A stretch of 7,214 nt of DNA from Candidatus Peregrinibacteria bacterium (GCA_016201685.1 JACQCJ010000003.1:1-7214), one strand, 5' to 3'; shown: positions 1 to 5,025, counted from the stretch's first letter. Numbers and translations are program-made. The notes: generated by a model not told the origin, from the letters alone.

Positions 1-78
1 GACTACGTCTTGTACGGCTTTTATGCGAATCCATTCGAGCGTTTTGTGATCAATGGTTCGACCGTCGGACTTCTTCAT
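1..78 (-). CDS. IS630-type transposase, N-terminal fragment (runs off left edge)
   Basis: From an ATG at 76-78 the minus strand reads 26 codons to the window edge without a stop. The peptide includes DGRTIDHKTLEWIRIKAV, which resembles the first residues of IS630-family transposases and their orphan helix-turn-helix proteins, where a DGR..-H-TLE-IRI-AV segment precedes the DNA-binding domain. The same frame stays open further upstream to a GTG, so the start is uncertain. It points the same way as map and lies 111 nt beyond the map stop, where infA or rpmJ would often follow in a spc operon. No terminal inverted repeat could be defined, because the other end of the element is outside the window. 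The call rests on only 26 residues. It could be a complete element, a decayed one, or a stand-alone helix-turn-helix protein. Confidence 0.55.
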   Translation of the reverse strand, partial: MKKSDGRTIDHKTLEWIRIKAVQDVV

Positions 79-151
79 GAGTGGCTTGGGAAAAGCCACA
101 ACATGATACACATGTAGTCTAAGCTATGCAAGTATTAGTAATGACCAAATT

Positions 152-179
152 TCGCAAATCGCACTTCGCCATTCGCACC
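152..179. repeat. Four tandem 7-bp units TCGCNNN downstream of map
   Basis: Four consecutive heptamers, TCGCAAA, TCGCACT, TCGCCAT and TCGCACC, fill 152-179 without gaps and end 10 nt from the map stop codon. TCGC is invariant and the last three bases vary. The 13-mer TCGCCATTCGCAC recurs exactly at 2294-2306, just upstream of the antitoxin gene. Function is unknown; it may be a decayed intergenic repeat or a target site. Confidence 0.6.
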
Positions 180-189
180 TTCCAAGATT

Positions 190-939
190 TCAAGCAAGAA
201 TTTTATACCCCTCCTCCGTCACCAGCACGGTATGCTCAAAGTGACCTGAGAACGAGCCGTCGGCCGTGACGATCGTCCAGCCGTCGGGGAGTTCGCGGAT
301 ATCATCGGTGCCCATGGAGGTGATGGGTTCAATGGCGATGATCGTGTGTGCGGGGAGCACCGGACCCGTTCCGGCCCGTCCAACATTGGGGACATCGGGG
401 AATTGGTGGAGAGTCGTGCCGAGCCCGTGCCCCGTGAGCATTTTGACGCAGGAGTATCCCGATCCCTCGACCATGTGCTGGATCGTCGAGGAGATATTTC
501 CGATCTTCGTTCCGGGTTTGACGAGCGCGCATGCAGCGTCGAGCGCTCCATGGGAGACCGCGAGGAACTGCTTCGTCTCCTCTGCAAGCAACCCGACCCC
601 CACCGTCACGCAGGCATCGGTGTAGAGCCCGCCGAAGATCACGCCGCAATCGAGCGCGACGATGTCGCCGTCCTTGAGAACCCTCGAACCGGGCAATCCA
701 TGGACGCACGCATCGTTCACCGAAGTGCAGAGAGTGGCGGGATAGCCGTTGTAGCCGAGGAACGCAGGCAGAGCCCCTTCATGACTGCGAATGAATTGCT
801 CCGCGATCCGATCGAGTTCTTTGGTGGTGACTCCCGGCAACGCGTGCTGCGAGACTTCCTCCAGACATCCCGCGAGGATCGCTCCTCCGTTGCGCAGCGC
901 CTCGATTTGTTTTGCCGAGAAGAGTTGGAACTGGGACAT
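190..939 (-). CDS. map: Type I methionine aminopeptidase
   Basis: This cytosolic metalloenzyme removes the initiator methionine from new proteins. From the ATG at 937-939 the product is 249 residues and covers the whole catalytic fold. The five metal ligands are D97 (ALDCG), D108 (YTDAC), H171 (GHGLG), E204 (IAIEP) and E235 (FEHT). These are the same residue numbers as in the E. coli enzyme, a strong reason to prefer this start over an in-frame ATG 27 codons upstream (1018-1020), which would begin inside the repeat array. The substrate-pocket histidines H80 (CVHGLP) and H178 (LHQFP) are also present. The gene follows adk after a 130-nt gap that is largely a fold-back repeat. No Shine-Dalgarno sequence precedes the ATG. 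It has no N-terminal extension such as an SH3-binding or zinc-finger region. Confidence 0.97.
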   Translation of the reverse strand: MSQFQLFSAKQIEALRNGGAILAGCLEEVSQHALPGVTTKELDRIAEQFIRSHEGALPAFLGYNGYPATLCTSVNDACVHGLPGSRVLKDGDIVALDCGVIFGGLYTDACVTVGVGLLAEETKQFLAVSHGALDAACALVKPGTKIGNISSTIQHMVEGSGYSCVKMLTGHGLGTTLHQFPDVPNVGRAGTGPVLPAHTIIAIEPITSMGTDDIRELPDGWTIVTADGSFSGHFEHTVLVTEEGYKILA

Positions 940-949
940 AGACGTGAAG

Positions 950-1048
950 TTGATTGGTTTGTTGGTTTCTTGGTTTTTTAGTGCGGAACCACCACGAGTC
1001 TTGAACAGCTCAGGTTCCAATCAACCAAAAAACAAATCAGCCAAAAAA
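950..1048. repeat. Fold-back array of 8-bp units between adk and map
   Basis: The left arm (950-981) is four octamers: TTGATTGG, TTTGTTGG, TTTCTTGG, TTTTTTAG. The right arm (1017-1048) is four octamers of the opposite sense: CCAATCAA, CCAAAAAA, CAAATCAG, CCAAAAAA. TTGATTGG and CCAATCAA are exact reverse complements, and the runs TTTTTT and AAAAAA can pair. Inside the 35-nt spacer, GGAACC (985-990) can pair with GGTTCC (1013-1018), so a long imperfect hairpin is possible in the mRNA. It fills most of the 130-nt gap and starts 11 nt before the map start codon. Its design matches the array at 4440-4544. A regulatory, termination or RNA-stability role is inference. Confidence 0.7.
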
Positions 1049-1069
1049 CTTGATGGATCGTACAAGGTA

Positions 1070-1636
1070 TCAAGAACCAGCGACAAGCTCTTTCAGATCA
1101 CGAAATACTTCCTCCATGTCCCGATTTCCCTCAATCTCGGTCACTTTCCCTTCCTCTTTGTACCGCTCAATCACCGGCATCGTCTTCTCCACAAACGTTT
1201 TCATGCGGCGGCAGATGATCTCTGCATTCGCATCGTCGACTCTTCCTTCGACTTTCGCCCGACCCAGGATGCGCTGCACTCCCGTTTCCGGATCGAGGAG
1301 CAGATGGATACAACGGAATTCTCGTCCGGCATCCTTCATGATCACATCGAAGCCTTTCATTTGATCAGTATCGCGCGGAATGCCATCGAAGAGAATCTTC
1401 TGATCTTTCGCCCGCTTGCCGATCGCCTCCTTGACCACCTGCATGATGATCTCGTGCGGGACGAGATTGCCGGCATCGATGAAGGACTTCACGGTGTGCC
1501 CCAGCTGCGTGTTCTCCCGGGCGATCTTCCGCAGTTCCCCGCCGGCCTCGAAAATGTCGTAGCCGAACTCCGAAGCGAGCCGATTGGCTTGCGTGCCCTT
1601 GCCAGAGCCCTGAATACCGAAGAAGACGAGATCCAT
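1070..1636 (-). CDS. adk: Adenylate kinase, short-LID form
   Basis: This enzyme interconverts ATP plus AMP and two ADP, keeping the adenine nucleotide pool balanced in the cytosol. The 188-residue protein starts with the P-loop GIQGSGKGT (residues 7-15). Next come the AMP-binding segment (about 30-60, FEAGGELRKIA to AGNLVP), DGIPRDTDQ (84-92, equivalent to DGFPRT..Q) and the arginine pattern R126, R132-D134-D135, R143/R144. The LID is short and lacks the four-cysteine zinc site of long-form enzymes. The ATG at 1634-1636 gives the expected P-loop spacing from the N-terminus. It starts only 6 nt after the toxin stop codon, so it is probably co-transcribed with the toxin-antitoxin pair and may be translationally coupled to it. 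No Shine-Dalgarno sequence is visible. Confidence 0.97.
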   Translation of the reverse strand: MDLVFFGIQGSGKGTQANRLASEFGYDIFEAGGELRKIARENTQLGHTVKSFIDAGNLVPHEIIMQVVKEAIGKRAKDQKILFDGIPRDTDQMKGFDVIMKDAGREFRCIHLLLDPETGVQRILGRAKVEGRVDDANAEIICRRMKTFVEKTMPVIERYKEEGKVTEIEGNRDMEEVFRDLKELVAGS

Positions 1637-1642
1637 AGATAG

Positions 1643-1900
1643 TCAGCGGTATACTTTATCACGTCGCTCAATGCTCGTGAGATAAAAGACGTTCCCGCTG
1701 CGAAAGAATTTTATCCGAAAGTCCCCGGCTCGAAAACGATGTGTCGCGGGCGGAAGGTTCACGACGGAGACGGCAAATCGCATGGGATCCGGAGAAGAAA
1801 GATACTGCTTGAGTTTCTTCTGAATAAAGAAGTGGGTGCGAGGTTCCATAGCATCCAAATCGCATTGGGCTTTCTGCGTCAGGAGGAAACGATACAGCAT
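1643..1900 (-). CDS. RelE/ParE-superfamily toxin of a type II toxin-antitoxin system
   Basis: The 85-residue protein has the size and ending of the RelE/ParE fold. A helical N-terminal half (about residues 10-37) is followed by strands with THRFRAGDFRIKFF (53-66) and a final SIERRDKVYR (76-85). This matches the family pattern of R-R-G-yR-iy followed by I-RRdkvYr. RelE-type members cut mRNA on the ribosome, whereas ParE-type members poison gyrase; the sequence does not settle which applies. R57, R62, R79, R80 and Y84 are plausible functional residues. Its ATG (1898-1900) overlaps the antitoxin stop by one base (TAATG), the usual coupling for such pairs. The stop lies 6 nt before adk. All key features appear intact, so it is probably functional. 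Confidence 0.8.
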   Translation of the reverse strand: MLYRFLLTQKAQCDLDAMEPRTHFFIQKKLKQYLSSPDPMRFAVSVVNLPPATHRFRAGDFRIKFFRSGNVFYLTSIERRDKVYR

Positions 1901-2271
1901 TAGAGAGGACGTATTTTACCGGCTTTCACGTCTCGCAATGCTTTCTCGTACTCCTTCTGAATCTTGTGAACATATTCCTTGCTGAACGGCCATTCGTTCT
2001 CCAGTGCATCAATGACGCTGCCAACAGAGACTTTCTCATACTCTTCATCAGGAAGTGCATGGAAGAGCTTCTCATCAATCCGGCACACAAATTCCCAGAA
2101 TGCGATGAGATCGAAGAGAAACCACGCGGGTTTCCCCTGAAGGTTTCGCCCGACCATGGCGTTGAATCGGCGTGGTAAGCGCAGATTCCCTCGCGGAGCG
2201 AAAGTGGAGAATGGCATCATCGCCCGCGTTTTGCCTGCCGTTGCTTTGCCCTGCTTCTTCCTGGTCGTCAT
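1900..2271 (-). CDS. Putative antitoxin, partner of the RelE/ParE-type toxin
   Basis: This 123-residue protein is encoded directly upstream of the toxin and shares one base with it (TAATG). The N-terminus is very basic (residues 2-16 are rich in K and R, with further arginines at 27-42) and could bind DNA. A hydrophobic, aromatic core follows (PAWFLFDLIAFWEF, 48-61). The tail is charged and helical: EYVHKIQKEYEKALRDVKAG (99-118). Antitoxins commonly pair a DNA-binding N-terminus with a helical toxin-wrapping C-terminus, but I do not recognise a named family such as Phd, RelB, MazE or HigA. The antitoxin call therefore rests on gene order, overlap and tail character. Methionines 18 and 19 are possible alternative starts. 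No Shine-Dalgarno sequence precedes the ATG at 2269-2271. It may repress its own promoter upstream of 2271. Confidence 0.62.
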   Translation of the reverse strand: MTTRKKQGKATAGKTRAMMPFSTFAPRGNLRLPRRFNAMVGRNLQGKPAWFLFDLIAFWEFVCRIDEKLFHALPDEEYEKVSVGSVIDALENEWPFSKEYVHKIQKEYEKALRDVKAGKIRPL

Positions 2272-2582
2272 GGATCAAGAGTAGCATTGATGATCGCCAT
2301 TCGCACGCATGCTTTTGGATGATGCCGCATCGGGGATTATCGGGTGCTGTGCGATGTCGAAAAACGGGTGGCATCCATTCGTGGTGCTCTCGGTGAAGAA
2401 AAAGGGGGAAGATACGTACGAGGACATCCAACGACAGCTTCCTTGATGTACTCCTTATGATTTGGTGTACTACCCTATGTCATGGATCTCCGCTACCGCT
2501 CCGATCCTGAACACAGGGCATTCAACACTTGCCCCTCCTCCATCACCTAACTTCAATTTGAGTTTTCTACAAGGTGCCTGCG
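2272..2582. other. Intergenic stretch with no supported gene
   Basis: These 311 nt separate the antitoxin start from the end of the 43-codon ORF. They should contain the antitoxin promoter, but I see no convincing -35/-10 pair. Two units of the TCGCNNN repeat (TCGCCAT, TCGCACG) lie at 2294-2307. Short ORFs exist on both strands, for example a 41-codon plus-strand frame from 2478, but none has recognisable protein features. The base composition is less GC-rich than the flanking genes, consistent with decayed or recently acquired DNA. Confidence 0.5.
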
Positions 2583-2714
2583 TCACGTTCTTGCTGCCCT
2601 GATGTCCTCCAACGTCGCGTTTTCGGGGAGGCCGAGTTCACGGGCATTGAGCCGAAGGACTTGAACAGGGACTTCAATCTTTGACTCTTGCGATTTATTG
2701 GGCTTATTGGCCAT
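2583..2714 (-). CDS. Small hypothetical ORF, 43 aa
   Basis: An ATG at 2712-2714 opens a 43-codon frame ending in TGA at 2583-2585. The N-terminus is short and polar (MANKPNKSQESK), followed by VPVQVLRLNARELGLP and ENATLEDIRAART. The second half looks like an amphipathic helix, a proline turn and a second helix. The LGLP-xx-AT-xx-xI wording resembles a short motif I associate with CPR hypothetical proteins, but I cannot name a family. A promoter-like pair with 17-nt spacing lies just upstream (2744-2772) and would give a leader of about 22 nt. As elsewhere in the window there is no Shine-Dalgarno sequence. It could be a genuine small protein or the intact start of a larger broken gene. Function is unknown. 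Confidence 0.4.
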   Translation of the reverse strand: MANKPNKSQESKIEVPVQVLRLNARELGLPENATLEDIRAART

Positions 2715-3047
2715 ATAGACTTGGGGAAATAAACGATGACAGTATCCTAACACATTATTTTTGGAAATACAAGTTTAAACTCGCCCACTCGGCAAAACCC
2801 CCTAGTTTCCATCCGGATTCACCCATCAAGCGACTCCCGGCGGACCCGCATGATTTTCCAAAAATTTGTCTGGAACAAGATGCATCAGCTCTCTTTCGGG
2901 AACAGGAAATCCAGGATCAAAGCACCACTGCTATCTTCATTTTTTGATCTGTCATGCTCCGTGTAACGGCGTGCGATGCCAGAGTCCGGAGACGAGGTTC
3001 GCGTTGCTCGATGGAAGAAGATTGCATGGGTGAAATGGGGTAAAGGG
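2715..3047. other. Intergenic stretch between the small ORF and the SecY tail remnant
   Basis: Apart from the promoter-like site at 2744-2772, I find no supported gene. An 88-codon plus-strand frame (2681-2947) and an 81-codon minus-strand frame (2885-3130) cross it. The first runs antisense through the promoter and the small ORF. The second reads through the dispersed repeat in a frame that gives AVLSLSKGD, a well-known artefact of that repeat. A minus-strand frame of about 34 codons with no start codon except one internal ATG (near 2820-2925) looks protein-like but is closed by stops on both sides, and may be debris of a lost gene. Long A/T-rich patches contrast with the GC-rich operon genes. 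Confidence 0.4.
2744..2772 (-). promoter_or_regulatory. Sigma-70-like promoter candidate for the 43-aa ORF
   Basis: On the minus strand, TTGTAT (2767-2772) and TAGGAT (2744-2749) are separated by exactly 17 nt of A/T-rich sequence. Each hexamer matches the consensus at four of six positions. Transcription would begin around 2737, about 22 nt before the ATG at 2714. This is from inspection only. Confidence 0.4.
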
Positions 3048-3098
3048 CTACACCAATTTTTCATAGTCATGCGCCAGCATCTGGGCGTTGACCTGTCG
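3048..3098 (-). pseudogene. Orphan, diverged copy of the SecY C-terminal tail
   Basis: Read on the minus strand, 3098 to 3048 encodes RQVNAQMLAHDYEKLV and a TAG stop. The real secY ends RQINAQMLAHDYEKLV and TGA (3127-3177). Of 17 codons, six are identical and nine differ only synonymously. One changes I to V, and the stop codon differs. This pattern shows that the two tails diverged while both were under protein-level selection, so the copy is not a recent duplication. The match begins at the edge of the dispersed repeat (3100-3116) and has no start of its own. It is best read as the displaced 3' end of another secY allele, left by recombination or by insertion of an element into the gene end. 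Confidence 0.85.
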
Positions 3099-3099
3099 C

Positions 3100-3116
3100 C
3101 CTTCGACAAGCTCAGG
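3100..3116. repeat. Dispersed intergenic repeat core CCTTCGACAAGCTCAGG
   Basis: This 17-nt imperfectly palindromic core (CCT-GAGC-TTGTC-GAAGG on the other strand) is, from memory, a dispersed repeat in many environmental bacterial genomes. It creates spurious peptides such as LSLSKG and PFDKLRT when translated. Here it lies between the real secY stop (3127-3129) and the orphan SecY tail (ending at 3098). A similar but degenerate sequence, CTTGAACAGCTCAGG, lies at 1000-1014 in the spacer of the adk-map fold-back. Confidence 0.6.
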
Positions 3117-3126
3117 ACGGCTGACT

Positions 3127-4410
3127 TCAAACAAGTTTTTCATAGTCGTGGGCAAGCATTTGAGCATTGATCTGCCGGATCAACTCCATCACGACCCCGA
3201 CGATGATGATGAGGCCCGAGCCGGAGATGAGGAGATCGGCGGAGGCGAGGGTGGTGTAGCGCGTGAAGAGGAGCGGGATGACGGCGACGACGGCGAGGAA
3301 GGTGCCTCCCCAGAGGTTGAGACGATTGCTGGTCTTGGCGAGGAGGACGGCCGTCTGCGGTCCGGGGCGCACCCCGGGGATGAAGCCGCCTCTCTTCTGA
3401 ATGGTCTCCGCCACTTCCTGGGGCTTGAACGTCACGGAGACGTAAAAGTACGTGAAGGCGATGACGAGGAGGAAGTACAGGATGAGGTAGACGATGCTCG
3501 GGCTCTGGGAATTAAGGTACGTGGTGATGAAAGTGACGATGCTCTGGAAACGGGGTGCGGTGCGCAGGAACTGCCCGATGATCGCGGGGAATGTGACGAG
3601 CGAAATGGCGAAGATGATCGGGATCATGCCCGCCTGATTGAGGCGGATGGGAATATTGCCCTGCACGCCGCGCCCCGCTCCTTGATTCGCGTACGTGATG
3701 GGGATGAGCTTGTGCGCATCGGTGAAGAGCACGACGGCCACGAGGAGGAGCACCGACACGATGCAGAAGAGCATGAAGGGACCCGTTTTGGTGGCGCCGG
3801 CGGCGAGGAGCGATCCGACGGTCGTGGGGATGCGGGAGACGATGCCGACGAAGATGATGAGGGAGACGCCGTTGCCCACCCCCTTCTCCGTGATGAGCTC
3901 CCCGAGCCACATGAGGAAGATGGAACCCGCGGTGACGAAGAGCATTGGCGCGAGCACGCCCGGGTACGTCGTGTCGACGAGGTTGATCCCGCCACGGCTG
4001 AGAAGGATGAGGAAGCCATAGCTCTGGATGAACGAGAGCGGGAAGGAGAGCCAGCGCGTGTAGCGGTTGAGCTCCTGCTGGCCCTGGATTCCCTCCTTGC
4101 TCAGCGCTTCGAGCTTGGGAAAGATGACCGTGCACAGCTGAATGATGATGGACGCGTTGATGTACGGCGAAAGGCCGAGGAGCACCACCGAGAAGTGATC
4201 GAGCGCGCCGCCCGTGAGCGCGGCGAAGATGCCGATCGCCCCGGCACTGCTGCTGCTCTGAAGATACTGTCGCAGCCCGATGGGATCGGCGCCCGGCACC
4301 GGGATGTGCGCGACGATGCGGTAGATGAGCAGGAGCCAGATCGTGTACACGATGCGCTTGCGCAGATCATCGGAGCGCCAGATCTGCTGAAGGTAGGAGA
4401 GGGCGGACAT
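3127..4410 (-). CDS. secY: SecY, channel subunit of the Sec translocon
   Basis: SecY forms the membrane pore through which SecA and ribosomes export or insert proteins, together with SecE and SecG. The 427-residue product has the usual ten hydrophobic segments. It also has clear family motifs: LLGLSPYINASIIIQL (77-92), ELITEKGVGNGVSLIIF (171-187), PIRLNQAGMIPIIFA (254-268) and GGFIPGVRPG (341-350, cytoplasmic loop). The start is ATG at 4408-4410; a TTG two codons upstream is less likely. The gap from rplO is 133 nt and holds the 8-bp fold-back array. The last 16 residues are duplicated downstream in diverged form (3048-3098), so this tail may have been swapped. The rplO-secY order is the normal one, but adk does not follow directly. 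No Shine-Dalgarno sequence is seen. Confidence 0.98.
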   Translation of the reverse strand: MSALSYLQQIWRSDDLRKRIVYTIWLLLIYRIVAHIPVPGADPIGLRQYLQSSSSAGAIGIFAALTGGALDHFSVVLLGLSPYINASIIIQLCTVIFPKLEALSKEGIQGQQELNRYTRWLSFPLSFIQSYGFLILLSRGGINLVDTTYPGVLAPMLFVTAGSIFLMWLGELITEKGVGNGVSLIIFVGIVSRIPTTVGSLLAAGATKTGPFMLFCIVSVLLLVAVVLFTDAHKLIPITYANQGAGRGVQGNIPIRLNQAGMIPIIFAISLVTFPAIIGQFLRTAPRFQSIVTFITTYLNSQSPSIVYLILYFLLVIAFTYFYVSVTFKPQEVAETIQKRGGFIPGVRPGPQTAVLLAKTSNRLNLWGGTFLAVVAVIPLLFTRYTTLASADLLISGSGLIIIVGVVMELIRQINAQMLAHDYEKLV

Positions 4411-4439
4411 GGACAAGTGTTTGAGGAAGTAGAGATCAA

Positions 4440-4544
4440 ATGGTTACATGGCTAGATGGCTACATTGTTCGCAAGCGTGTCTCGAAGGAAATCTCGTTAA
4501 CCATTTAACCGTGTAACAATGTAACCATAGAGCCATCGAACAAT
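4440..4544. repeat. Fold-back array of 8-bp units between rplO and secY
   Basis: The left arm (4440-4471) is four octamers: ATGGTTAC, ATGGCTAG, ATGGCTAC, ATTGTTCG. The right arm (4497-4544) is six octamers in the opposite sense: TTAACCAT, TTAACCGT, GTAACAAT, GTAACCAT, AGAGCCAT, CGAACAAT. ATGGTTAC pairs perfectly with GTAACCAT, and ATTGTTCG with CGAACAAT. The spacer is 25 nt (4472-4496). The array runs up to the first base of the rplO stop codon and fills most of the gap, ending 29 nt before the secY start. The adk-map gap holds the same architecture with a different unit. A folded intercistronic RNA is expected; the role is unknown. Confidence 0.75.
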
Positions 4545-4987
4545 TAACCTCGACAAAAGGTGATTGTCCCCCCCGCCGCCTCGATGGCCTTCTTTGCTGA
4601 GCGGGATGCGCCGTTCACCGTGAGGTCGAATTTCTTGGTGACGGAACCTTCTCCCAGGAGCTTCACCGGGCGCTTGCTCGTGACGATGCGCTGTGTCCGG
4701 AGGCTCGCGACGTCGTACGTTCCTGCTTCGAGCCTGCGCTCGAGTGTTGCCAGATTGAGAGCTTCGTAGGTGACGTGGCGGTCACGCGAAAAGCCGCCGA
4801 GCTTGGGCTGGCGCATGAGGAACGGGACCTGGCCGCCCTCGAACCCGAAGCGGCGCCCCTTGCCCGCGCGCGCCTGCTGGCCCTTGGTGCCGCGTCCGGC
4901 CGTGGTGCCGCCGCCGGCGCTGTTTCCGCGCGCGACTCTCCTGCGTCTGTGCGTGGATCCGCGTGCCGGTTGGAGAGTGTGAAGCAT
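4544..4987 (-). CDS. rplO: Large-subunit ribosomal protein uL15
   Basis: uL15 is a late-assembling protein of the 50S subunit that contacts 23S rRNA. The 147-residue product has the usual glycine- and arginine-rich N-terminal extension (RRRRVARGNSAGGGTTAGRG, 13-32, then TKGQQAR). PFLMRQPKLGGF (55-66) follows, then a globular C-terminal domain with VKLLGEGSVTKKFDL (108-122) and a helix ending AKKAIEAAGG (131-140). Length is normal for the family. The ATG at 4985-4987 fits the canonical start. It is the first gene of the minus-strand block: the next gene to the right is divergent, so rpsE and the rest of the spc operon are absent here. A hairpin followed by a T-rich stretch sits 16 nt upstream and could control it. 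No Shine-Dalgarno sequence is visible. Confidence 0.97.
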   Translation of the reverse strand: MLHTLQPARGSTHRRRRVARGNSAGGGTTAGRGTKGQQARAGKGRRFGFEGGQVPFLMRQPKLGGFSRDRHVTYEALNLATLERRLEAGTYDVASLRTQRIVTSKRPVKLLGEGSVTKKFDLTVNGASRSAKKAIEAAGGTITFCRG

Positions 4988-5025
4988 TGCAACGAAGAGA
5001 AAACGAGAGAGCGGGAACTCTCTCG
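4988..5025 (-). promoter_or_regulatory. Terminator-like hairpin in the rplO leader (possible attenuator)
   Basis: On the minus strand, CGAGAGAG (5025-5018) and CTCTCTCG (5011-5004) form a perfect 8-bp stem with a TTCCCG loop. TTTTCTCTT follows directly, and then the rplO ATG 16 nt from the stem. No minus-strand gene lies upstream for it to terminate, because the neighbour is divergent. That makes a leader attenuator or protein-binding hairpin for rplO more likely than a plain terminator. Confidence 0.45.

Noticed and set aside
346..981. 211-codon plus-strand ORF opposite map
   Set aside because: Antisense to map; no recognisable protein features.
940..1020. 27-residue N-terminal extension of methionine aminopeptidase
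   Set aside because: The extension is encoded by the repeat array, and the later ATG puts all five metal ligands at the E. coli residue numbers.
791..1642. 283-codon plus-strand ORF across adk and the map start
   Set aside because: Antisense shadow of adk and map, both identified by catalytic motifs. It also runs through the repeat array.
2770..2800. tRNA-like GCCGAGTGGGCGA on the minus strand
   Set aside because: It resembles a D-arm of tRNA-Leu or tRNA-Ser, but no acceptor stem, anticodon arm or T-arm can be found around it.
2681..2947. 88-codon plus-strand ORF
   Set aside because: No recognisable domain. It lies antisense to the 43-aa ORF and its promoter-like site, with composition typical of noncoding sequence.
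3026..3052. Three loose 9-bp units (ATGGGTGAA, ATGGGGTAA, AGGGCTACA)
   Set aside because: Similar in flavour to the octamer arrays, but the units agree poorly and there is no inverted partner, so chance is a sufficient explanation.
2885..3130. 81-codon minus-strand ORF beginning MKSAVLSLSKGD
   Set aside because: Its start is read from the dispersed repeat, a common source of false ORFs, and it overlaps the SecY tail remnant in a different frame.
190..4410. Recoding of TGA as glycine, as in some CPR groups
   Set aside because: TGA stands exactly at the expected C-termini of map, the toxin, secY, the SLH-CAP protein and the DJ-1 protein, so it is an ordinary stop here.
3088..4455. 455-codon plus-strand ORF, highly charged (D, E, R, G)
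   Set aside because: It is the antisense of secY. The composition is what GC-rich membrane-protein codons give on the opposite strand, and the minus frame is an unmistakable SecY.
4440..4544. CRISPR array
   Set aside because: Units are 8 bp, imperfect, contiguous and inverted between arms. There are no unique spacers of CRISPR length and no cas genes.
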